Shown: positions 6,954 through 14,700 of the stretch, piece by piece | How the letters are laid out: each line of letters opens with the position of its first letter | Position numbering within the stretch: the first letter of the stretch is position 1 | Assembly (NCBI GenBank): GCA_020849725.1 | Contig: JADLAZ010000035.1 | Span: forward strand, 1 to 20,407 | DNA from: Chloroflexota bacterium | GTDB lineage: Bacteria; Chloroflexota; Chloroflexia; Thermomicrobiales; JADLAZ01 | Reading direction: 5' to 3' | DNA: 20,407 nucleotides | Program-made: the position numbers and the translations under genes | Notes under the pieces: model-generated | What the model saw: only the letters and a program-made list of their open reading frames with translations | Told to the model about the DNA's origin: nothing | Database searches by the model: none

Positions 6954-8719
6954 CGCCGCAGAGCGGCGATCGCCTCCGCTGCCGTTGCCACCGGCACGAC
7001 CGTCATCGTGCGCGCCACGCGCCGTGCCTCATCGGCGTTGCCACGCGGCGCCAGGAAGTAGCGGGCGCCGGCTTGCTCGGCCGCGGCCACCTTCTGGCTG
7101 ACGCCGCCGATCGGGCCGACCGTGCCGTTCATGTCGATCGTGCCGGTGCCGGCGATGGACTGGCCGCCGGTGATGTCCTCCGGTGACAGCAGGTTGTAGA
7201 GTGTCAGCGTGAACATCAGCCCAGCTGACGGTCCGCCGACGATGCGCTGCGGCGTGATCTGCACGGGGAACGGCAGATCGGCCCGGCCGTTGGTGGTCTC
7301 GATGCTGACGCCAAGGCGAGGCGGGTCGCCGGCGCGGGCGGGTGGCAGCAGCGGCAGCACCAGTGTCAGACTCTGGCCGTCGCGCTCCACCAGCGCGTCG
7401 ACGCTGGTTTGGCCGCTCTGCTGGCGCACGGCGGCGACCAGGTCGGCGGCGGTCGCCACCGGCATCGCATCCAGGCCGACGACGCGGTCGCCGGGTTGCA
7501 GCAGGCCAGTGCTCGGGCTGTCCGGCGCGATACTGACAATCGTCGCGCCATCACCCGTCAGGCGTGGTGTGTAACCGGCCAGGCGCAGCGCCACGACACT
7601 GGCGGTGATGGTGCTGTCTTCCAACTGGCTGGCGCTGCGCGCGATCGCCTGGCGCGGCGAGGTATCCGGCGGCACGATCCGCTCCGGCGGCACGAGTGTC
7701 ACGGTGGGATCGACCTGTCCCTGCAGCCACTGGCCGGCGACGATCGGCGTCTGCGTGATGACCGACGTCAGCAGGAAGCGGCCGGCATGCTGCTGCCGGA
7801 CTGGCCCCTCAAAGGCGATCATCGGCTCGACAGCGATGGCCCGGCCCGGCGCGAGCAGGCCATCGAGCGTCGGCAGCAGGCTGGCCGGCGGCGCCAGCAA
7901 TCCGAGGCCGAGGAGGCCGGCGATGGCGACACGGCCGAGCCGCTGGGCCGGCGACCAGCGCCGGCGCGGCGGCGGCGTCTGCCAACGCCAGGTGGGCGCC
8001 AGGCGCAGCAGCGCCAGCAGGCCGGCGACGGCAAGCGTGGCCAGGCCGACCTCGAGGTGGAACCGCGCCGATTGCAGCGTCAGCGCTCCGCCCCACGCGG
8101 CCAGGCCCGTCACGATCAGCCAGCCCATCACCGTCGCCACGCGAGTCGCCTGATCGGGACGACCCAGCAGCCCCCAGGTGATCGCCCGCGCCAGCCGGCC
8201 GCCGTCGAGCGGGAAGCCCGGCGCCAGGTTGAGCGCGGCAATGACGAGGTTGACGACGATGACAAGCGGCAGACCGATGTTCAGCCACGGGTGCCACTGC
8301 TGATCCCACACCAGATAGGCCGCCCCGGCCAGCAGCACGCTGGCCAGCGGCCCGGCTAGCGCCCCAGTTGCCTCAGCCCACGGCGACGGCGCCACCGGCC
8401 ACGCTTGCGCGGCGTCGCCTAGTGGGCCGAGCCACAGCCGCGCCGGCCGGGCCGCGCCCAGCAACCGGGCGGCGCCGGCGTGGGCCAGCGTGTGCGCCAC
8501 GACCGACGCGAGCAGCAGCAGCGCCGCGCTGACGCCCACGGCCCACGATGTGAATTCGCCCAGCCCCGGCGCGAACAGCGGCATGTACTGACTCGCCACC
8601 GCCCAGGCGACCGCTGGCAGCAGCACCAGCCAGCCCAGCCCACTCCCCAGCGACAGGCGCCCCAGACGCAGATTTGGCCAGGTTCGCCTCACCACGGCGA
8701 CCCCTCTCCCAATCGACAC
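6935..8719 (-). CDS. Membrane fusion protein: S2P/M50-like domain (altered active site) + YlbL-like PDZ-Lon (S16) protease
   Basis: A 594-residue two-part membrane protein. Residues about 25-245 form a six-helix site-2-protease-like domain with the motif pair of the M50 family: HTLAH at 76-80 in place of HEXXH, then NLAPGFPLDGGR at 164-175, whose Asp172 is the third zinc ligand. The catalytic glutamate is replaced by threonine (codon ACG at 8491-8489). From about 265 the protein reads like YlbL: one transmembrane helix, an extracytoplasmic region, a PDZ domain (about 382-455) and a Lon-type S16 domain with Ser498 in GGPSAG and Lys543 in GGVSQK, both present. YlbL of Bacillus cleaves a cell-division inhibitor outside the membrane. 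I infer an active Lon-like protease tethered to an inactive or altered S2P scaffold. The start is GTG 8719; GTG 8695, after GGGAGAGGGG, is an alternative. Confidence 0.85.
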   Translation of the reverse strand: MSIGRGVAVVRRTWPNLRLGRLSLGSGLGWLVLLPAVAWAVASQYMPLFAPGLGEFTSWAVGVSAALLLLASVVAHTLAHAGAARLLGAARPARLWLGPLGDAAQAWPVAPSPWAEATGALAGPLASVLLAGAAYLVWDQQWHPWLNIGLPLVIVVNLVIAALNLAPGFPLDGGRLARAITWGLLGRPDQATRVATVMGWLIVTGLAAWGGALTLQSARFHLEVGLATLAVAGLLALLRLAPTWRWQTPPPRRRWSPAQRLGRVAIAGLLGLGLLAPPASLLPTLDGLLAPGRAIAVEPMIAFEGPVRQQHAGRFLLTSVITQTPIVAGQWLQGQVDPTVTLVPPERIVPPDTSPRQAIARSASQLEDSTITASVVALRLAGYTPRLTGDGATIVSIAPDSPSTGLLQPGDRVVGLDAMPVATAADLVAAVRQQSGQTSVDALVERDGQSLTLVLPLLPPARAGDPPRLGVSIETTNGRADLPFPVQITPQRIVGGPSAGLMFTLTLYNLLSPEDITGGQSIAGTGTIDMNGTVGPIGGVSQKVAAAEQAGARYFLAPRGNADEARRVARTMTVVPVATAAEAIAALRRLSAAP

Positions 8720-9026
8720 CCATGCACCCCTGGCTGTGGACCAGTGGCGTGCGTGCTCGTGTTGCTGAGCATTGTACGCCAGTAGTCGGGGGTGCGGTTT
8801 GGGGTTGGCGTCGGGGCAGGAACACGGTGCGTGATCCCCCGGCGGTAGTGGCTGCCCACACGCGCTGGCTGGCCAGCACCGCGACCGCCCGCGCCCGTGC
8901 TGACCGCTGTCGCCCTGGCGCGGGCGGCACGGACCTCAATCCCGGCCCCGCATCGAGATCGACGCGGGCCAGGGGGCGAGTGGGCAGGATGGAGGGGGTG
9001 GATGGGTGCGCCACAGACCCACTGGC
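8720..9026. other. Intergenic region, 307 bp, one weak -10 element
   Basis: The gap lies between the ATPase stop and the start of the protease fusion. TACAAT on the - strand (8771-8776) could be the -10 of the protease gene, about 45 nt before its start, but no -35 is visible. A weak stem, GGCCC/GGGCC with a bulge (about 8943-8971), is the only structure noticed. Frames here are shadows without coding character. Confidence 0.3.
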
Positions 9027-11036
9027 TCACTCGGTCTGCTGCGCCCACGTCGCCTGCTCGGCCCGTTCGGGCGCGGAGGCGCGGTCGTCGCGGAAGACCA
9101 GCAGGCGCAGGCTGTTGAGGATCACCAGCACGGTGCTGCCCTCGTGGCCCAAGACACCGAGCGGCAGGGTCATCGCGTTCATCAGGGTCGCCACGACCAG
9201 GACCAGGATGACGCCGAGCGCGAAGGCGAGATTCTGATAGACCGTGCGTCGCGTGCGCCGGCTCAGGTCGATCACGTACGGCAGGCGGGTCAGGTCGTCG
9301 GCCATCAGCACAATATCGGCCGTCTCCAGCGCCACATCGGTGCCGGCCGCACCCATGGCTACACCGACCGTCGCCGTCGCCAGCGCCGGCGCGTCGTTGA
9401 CGCCGTCGCCGACCATCGCCACGTGGCCGGTCTCCCGCATCAGCGCGGCAATCACCTGCTGCTTCTCCTCCGGCAGCAGATCGGCCCGTACCTCGTCGAC
9501 GCCCAGGCCGCGCCCCAGCGCCGCCGCCACGACGGAATGATCGCCGGTGAGCATGATGATGCGCTCGATGCCGAGTCGGCGCAGCCGGGCGATGACCGCC
9601 GGCGCCGTCGCGCGTGGTGTATCGGCTACGGCGACCGCGCCAAGTGGCTGCTCGGCCGCGACGACCATCACCGTCTTGCCCTCGGCCTGCAGGCGGGTGA
9701 TGCTGGTCTGGAGCGCTGGCGGCAGCGCCAGACCGGCTTCGGTTATGAACGCCGGGTTGCCGACCAGCAGGCGCCGGCCGTCAACCAACCCCTGCAGGCC
9801 GCGACCCGGCACCGCCTGCGCGTCCACCGGCTCGGTCAGGTCCAGGTTCTGCTGGCGCGCGGCCGTCAGCAGCGCGGTGGCGATCGGATGCTCCGAGTGG
9901 CGCTCCAGCGAGGCCGCCAGTCGCAGCACGTCGGCCGGGTCGCCGCCATCGTGACCGACGACATCGGTCAGGCGCAGGCGGCCGGTCGTGAGCGTTCCGG
10001 TCTTGTCCAGCGCCACGATCTTCAGCGTCGCCATCGCCTCCAGGTGTGTGCCGCCCTTGAATAGAATGCCCTGGCGGGCGGCGTTGGCGATGGCCGACAG
10101 CATCGCCGATGGCGCCGCCATCGCGATCGCGCACGGCGAGGCGACGACCATCAGCGTCATTGCTCGGTAGAAGCTGCTGTCCCACGGTTGGCCCAGCAGC
10201 GCCGGCACGGTGATGGCCGCCAGCGTCAGCAGGATGACGGCGGCAGCGTAGCGCTGCTCGACACGCTCGACGGTACGCTCGGTGGGCGCTTTGTTCTCCT
10301 GGGCCTCAACCACCAGCCCGATGATGCGCGCCAGTGTCGACTCGCCGGCCAACTTGGCGACGCGCATCGTGATGGCGCCCTCCTGGTTGATCGTACCGGC
10401 GAACACCTGATCGCCGGCCACCTTCGTTACCGGCACCGACTCGCCGGTGATGGGCGCCTGATCGACGCTGGTGACGCCGCTGACGATGACCCCGTCCAGC
10501 GGCAGCCGGTCGCCCGGCCGCACCAGCAGGAGTTGCCCGATGGCCACCTCCTCCACCGGCAGTCGCCGCTCGCGGTCGCCATCGACGACGACGGCCGTGT
10601 CCGGGCGCAGGTCCATCAGCGCAGTGATGGCGCGGCGGGTGCGATCGAGGGCGTAGGCCTGCAGCGCGTTCGACAGCGAAAACAAGAACAGCAGGATGCC
10701 GCCCTCCTGCCAGTAGCCGATGCTAGCCGCACCCAGCGCCGCCAGCACCATCAGCAGGTCGACGTTGATCGTGCGTCGCAGCAGTTCCCGCACCGCCGTG
10801 CGCGTCGCCAGCAGCCCACCGGCGACATAGGCCCCAATGTACAGCGCCAGCACCGCCGGCTCCGGCCAGCCGAGCGACTGCACAGCGCCCGCCAGCACCA
10901 GCCCTAGCAGGCACAGCGCCGGCGAAAGGCCAATGCCGAAGCGCTCCCACAGCGCGGCCAGCGACCAGGCGCGGCCGGCTGGCGGCGGCTGGTGGCGCGT
11001 TGCCGCGGCGGTGACGGGCGGGCTGGCAGTCGTCAT
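9027..11036 (-). CDS. P1B-4-type heavy-metal-translocating P-type ATPase (Co2+/Fe2+/Ni2+ exporter-like)
   Basis: A 669-residue ATPase with all P-type landmarks: TGES (197-200, actuator), SPC (300-302, membrane metal site), phosphorylated Asp344 in DKTGT, the SEHP motif of the nucleotide domain (381-384) and GDGVNDAP (543-550). The metal site is SPC rather than CPC, and the last membrane helices carry HEGST (631-635). That SPC plus HEGST pair defines the P1B-4 group, whose members (CoaT, CtpD/CtpJ, PfeT) export Co2+, Fe2+ or Ni2+. No N-terminal CxxC metal-binding domain is present, which also fits P1B-4. It would remove the metal from the cytoplasm across the inner membrane. The ATG at 11036 has AGGAG 6 nt upstream. 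The Fur-family gene lies 68 bp upstream on the same strand, so the regulator and pump are probably one unit. Confidence 0.93.
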   Translation of the reverse strand: MTTASPPVTAAATRHQPPPAGRAWSLAALWERFGIGLSPALCLLGLVLAGAVQSLGWPEPAVLALYIGAYVAGGLLATRTAVRELLRRTINVDLLMVLAALGAASIGYWQEGGILLFLFSLSNALQAYALDRTRRAITALMDLRPDTAVVVDGDRERRLPVEEVAIGQLLLVRPGDRLPLDGVIVSGVTSVDQAPITGESVPVTKVAGDQVFAGTINQEGAITMRVAKLAGESTLARIIGLVVEAQENKAPTERTVERVEQRYAAAVILLTLAAITVPALLGQPWDSSFYRAMTLMVVASPCAIAMAAPSAMLSAIANAARQGILFKGGTHLEAMATLKIVALDKTGTLTTGRLRLTDVVGHDGGDPADVLRLAASLERHSEHPIATALLTAARQQNLDLTEPVDAQAVPGRGLQGLVDGRRLLVGNPAFITEAGLALPPALQTSITRLQAEGKTVMVVAAEQPLGAVAVADTPRATAPAVIARLRRLGIERIIMLTGDHSVVAAALGRGLGVDEVRADLLPEEKQQVIAALMRETGHVAMVGDGVNDAPALATATVGVAMGAAGTDVALETADIVLMADDLTRLPYVIDLSRRTRRTVYQNLAFALGVILVLVVATLMNAMTLPLGVLGHEGSTVLVILNSLRLLVFRDDRASAPERAEQATWAQQTE

Positions 11037-11104
11037 GAGTGGCTCCTCTTGGGCGCGCGCGTTTCTTCGAAATCATTGTTATATGAGGCGACTCACGTCA
11101 GGTG
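11037..11104 (-). promoter_or_regulatory. Short fur-ATPase spacer with an A/T-rich segment and possible internal -10
   Basis: This 68-bp spacer contains the most A/T-rich stretch of the region, around 11061-11085. TATAAC (- strand, 11078-11083) resembles a -10, but the nearest -35-like TTGACT (11107-11112) is 23 nt away, too far. TTCGAA at 11065-11070 is a 6-bp palindrome. An extra metal- or peroxide-responsive promoter for the ATPase is possible but not demonstrated. Confidence 0.25.
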
Positions 11105-11548
11105 TTAGTCAACGCGAACGCCGGCCGTTGTCCCGGCCTGACAGCGCGGACAGACGCCAACGAACACCACGGCGTGATGCGTGATCTGGTAGCCACGGCT
11201 GGCGACGGCCGGCAGGCCGGCGTAGTACTCCTCGGCCAGCAGGTCCTCGGTCGCGCCGCAACCCTGGCAGACCAGATGCGCGTGCGGCGCGACATTCGGG
11301 TCGAAGCGGAGGACGCCGTCGCCCAGCGCCACGCGCTGCGCCCGGCCCAGCTCGACGAGCTCGTTGAGGATCTTGTAGACCGTCGTCAGCGAGATCGCCG
11401 GCAGATCGCGGCGAACGCGCGCGTAGACTTCGTCAGCGGTCTGGTGGCGACCGTGCTCGGCCACGGCCGCGGCCACCGCCAGGCGCTGCGCGGTGACGCG
11501 CAGGCCGTGCGCTCGAAACGTCTGCGCGATGGTAGAAGTGACGGTCAT
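11105..11548 (-). CDS. Fur-family metalloregulator, PerR-like
   Basis: A 147-residue protein of normal Fur length. A winged helix at about 10-80 includes LRVTAQRLAV and the recognition segment SLTTVYKILNEL (53-64). The dimerisation domain has RFDPN (81-85), PHAHLVC (88-94) and two CxxC pairs, Cys94/Cys97 and Cys133/Cys136, for the structural zinc. The sensing-site candidates His35, Asp83, His89, His91 and Asp102 line up with the five ligands of Bacillus PerR. Aspartate rather than glutamate at the last position is the feature linked to peroxide sensing, so PerR is a better guess than Fur or Zur. It likely represses itself and the downstream metal-exporting ATPase until peroxide or metal status changes. 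The start is ATG 11548; the predicted operator lies 8-36 bp upstream. Confidence 0.9.
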   Translation of the reverse strand: MTVTSTIAQTFRAHGLRVTAQRLAVAAAVAEHGRHQTADEVYARVRRDLPAISLTTVYKILNELVELGRAQRVALGDGVLRFDPNVAPHAHLVCQGCGATEDLLAEEYYAGLPAVASRGYQITHHAVVFVGVCPRCQAGTTAGVRVD

Positions 11549-11555
11549 CGCCCCA

Positions 11556-11584
11556 TCCTAGATAGGAATCAATCCAATCTAGGA
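11556..11584. promoter_or_regulatory. Likely Fur-family operator: nested palindrome over the transcription start
   Basis: Two 12-mers, TCCTAGATAGGA (11556-11567) and TCCAATCTAGGA (11573-11584), are inverted copies of each other with one mismatch, separated by 5 bp. Each 12-mer is itself a palindrome or near-palindrome (TCCTA-nn-TAGGA). The element follows the -10 of the fur promoter by 2 bp and would cover the start site, the expected place for autorepression. Confidence 0.7.
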
Positions 11585-11586
11585 CC

Positions 11587-11615
11587 AGTATACACCCAGT
11601 CGGATCGGCCAGCAA
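11587..11615 (-). promoter_or_regulatory. Promoter of the Fur-family gene
   Basis: On the - strand TTGCTG (11610-11615) and TATACT (11587-11592) are spaced by exactly 17 nt. The -10 matches the consensus at five of six bases, the -35 at three. Transcription would begin near 11580, within the palindromic operator, leaving a leader of about 30 nt. Confidence 0.6.
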
Positions 11616-11650
11616 CGCCATGGCGCTGGGTAGCCAGGGGTGGCCAACGA

Positions 11651-11688
11651 CGATGCCGCCCACTCGTGCTGGCGAGTGGGCGGCATCG
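11651..11688 (-). terminator. Strong hairpin terminator after the Kelch/DUF5719 gene
   Basis: CGATGCCGCCCACTCG (11651-11666) and its exact reverse complement (11673-11688) form a perfect 16-bp stem with a 6-nt loop, about 40 nt after the stop codon of the large Kelch gene. No long T-run follows, so it may need a factor or act as a strong RNA 3' end. It also separates that gene from the fur promoter. Confidence 0.75.
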
Positions 11689-11727
11689 AGGGCAGTGGCG
11701 TGGAACCGAGCGCCGGTAGCGATGGGC

Positions 11728-14700
11728 CTACGGCGCGTAGCCCATGACCGTGTGCGCGTCGGTGACGGTGCCCATGCTGCCGGTGAAGGTGAAGTACATC
11801 GGCCGCTCGACGACGATGCCGCCGCTGTGGGTCGTCTCGACCTTGGCCGAGACTGCCTTGCCCCGGCCAACGCCGTCTGCCATCTCGTGGACCAGGACGA
11901 TGCGCCGTTCGCGGTCCGGCACGGTCAGTTGCTTGATGACCGGCGTGCCGCTGTCGAGGAAGTACGTGATCGTCACCGCCGCGTCGGACGTGTGCGGGTT
12001 GAGAATGATGAGCGACTGATCGAATCCGTCACCGGTGTAGCCCTCGGCGAAGAACCAGGCCTTCTTCGGCTGCGGCGCGCCCATGACGTTGAAGCCGCCG
12101 TCGCGGAGCGGGGCGCTGACGGTGCGGAAGTATGTCGGCCGCTCGACGACGATGCCATTGGGGTTGCTGGTCATGACATGGGTGGCAACGCCCCTGTCAC
12201 GGCCGACGCCCTCGGCGGCGTCGTGGACATTGACCGTGTAGCGGCTGTTGGCCGGCACGGTGACATTCTTGACCGTCGGTGCGGCGTTGGGGGCGATGAA
12301 GTAGGTTAGCGTCACCGGCGCCGGGTTCGCATCCATGTTCATGATCGTGAGGTAGGTGTCGAACAGCACCGTGGCGTTGCCGGTGAAGCCCTCTGGGAAG
12401 TACCAGTTGGTTCGTGGCTGTGGGGCGCCCATGACGTTGTGGCCGCCGTCGACACCCGACATCGTCGCGCCGCTGTAGCGGAAGTACATCGGACGCTCGA
12501 CGACGATGCCGCCGTTGTCGCTGGTCGTGACCCGCGCCGACACCGCCTTGTCGCGGCCGACGCCTTCGCTGTCGCTGTGCACGCTGACGGTGTAGCGCGA
12601 GCTGGCCAGCACGGGGATGTTCTTCGTGATGACCTGCCCGGACGACAGGTAATAGGTGATCGTAATGGTAATGGCGTTCGGATTGGGGTTCATGATCGTC
12701 AGGTATTCGTCGAAGCCGGCGCCGGTCCAGCCCTCGGCGAAGAGCCACGTCTTCTGCGTCGCCGTGACGCCCATGACATTGTGGGCGCCATCGACGTTCG
12801 CGACCCCCGCGCCGGTGTAGTTGAAGTACATCGGCCGCTCGACGATGATGCCGACGCCGTTGGTGCTCTCGACTTTGGCGCTGACCGCCTGGTTGCGGCC
12901 GACGCCCCGGGCTGCCTCATGCACGACGACGGTGTCGCGCCGGTTGGCCGGCACGCTGAAGGTCCTTACCTCTGGGCCGCCCTGACCCAGGTAGTAGGTG
13001 ATCTTGACGTCGGCGGCGCTCGCGTTGGGGTTCTGAATGGTCAGGTACTCGTCGAAGCCGGCGCCGGTGTAGCCCTCGGCGAAGTACCACGTCGTCGCGC
13101 CAGCTAGTGGGCTGAGAATCTCGAAGGCAAATGACTTGCTGGGGATGCCGTTGACGATGATCGTAGCGAACGCCCAGCCCGGTGTGAACGCCTCGATCGC
13201 CGCCGAGGTGAAGCTGGTGGCCGACCAACCGACGGTCTGGTCGAGCGGTATCAGCCGCTGCTCCTCGTTGGCCAGGCTCTGCAACTGCAGGACGGGGTAG
13301 TTCGTCGCGCTGTTGGCGGCGCCGCTGCCACCGCTCCCCTCGGGCTTGCCGGCATTGCTGCCGGGTGGCAGACCATAGCTAGCAAAGCCGGTGCCGTTGG
13401 CGACGATGCTGCTGCCGATACGCAACTGATTGGTGAAGGTGCCCGACGTCAGGCTCGTCACGTTCGGCCGCCACGCCGGGTCCTGGAAGCCGAGGCCGCG
13501 GTCGTAGAGTTCGGCGCTTTCCGTCGGCCCGCCGCGCAGCGGCGCGGTGAAGCCGCCAGTGAGCAGCACCTTCTGGTTGGGCAGCAGCGATGCGGTGTGC
13601 GCGTAGCGGCCGGTGCCCATGAGGGAGCCGACGTAGACGTAGTCATCAGCCTCGGTGATGTACAGATAGGCGTCGTTCGACGCCGTGCTCTTGGCGAAAC
13701 CGCCGGCCAGCAGCACCCAGCCGGAACCGAGCATGGTGGCGGTGTGGCCATACTTTCGGAAGTCCGCCGGGAAGTCGGACAAGTCCCATTTTGTGTTCTT
13801 CCAGGTATTCGTGCTGGGGTTGTAGGTCTGGCCGACGGGACTCTTGCCGGTGCCGTTATCGCCGCCGAAGATGAACACCAGACCGTTGGGCAGCAGCGTC
13901 GCAGTATGCCAGTAGCGGGCGAGCGAGCTATTGGCTGCTGCCCAAGTGCGTGTTACCGGGTTAAAGCGATGGGCCGTAGCGATGCCGCCCACGGGGCCAT
14001 TGTAGCCGCCGGCCACGAGTACCGTCCCATCGGGAAGCAGGGTCGCAGTGTGGCGTGCCCGCCCGTCAAGAGGGCCGGGGGGCTTGGGAACTGAGTTGGT
14101 AGTGACCCAGGCCTCTGTTGCCGGGTCAAACAACTCAGCCGTGTCGGTGTAGCCAATCGCGCTGATATTGCCTCCGACAACTAGCACCTGGCCATTAGCC
14201 AGCAGCGTCGCGGTATGGCTGTAGCGCTGGGTATTCAGACTGCCGACTGGGCGCCATTGGAGCGTCGTCGGCTCGAAGATCTCCGTGCTGGTCGTGGTAG
14301 CGGCGTCGCCAAGGCCGCCGGCGACCAGCACCTGGCCTGTAAACAGCAGTGTGGCGGTATGGCCGGAGCGGGCGGTGCTCATGTCGCCAACGGGCGTCCA
14401 GGCGCCAGTTTCACTGTCGTACAGCGCTGCCGATCGCAGCGGCGGGCCGCTGGCGCCAGTGCCACCGGTGACAAGCACCTTCTTGATCGTCGGCAGGTAG
14501 GTTGCGGTGTGATCGGCCCGTGCGACGGTGCTGGCGATCGGCGTGACGGGGCTAAATGCGCCCTCGGACGGGTTGTACCAGAGCGTCTGCGTGGACATGC
14601 CACTGAGGGCGCCTTCCCAGGGATCGAACGGGTTCGGCGTTGGCAAGGTAAGGACGCCCTGGTTGTAGCCGCTGGTGATAAAGATTATACCGTTGGGCAG

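Noticed and set aside
8720..9026. Possible small gene in the 307-bp gap
   Set aside because: Frames on both strands lack a ribosome binding site and any recognisable motif, and extend into neighbouring genes as shadows.
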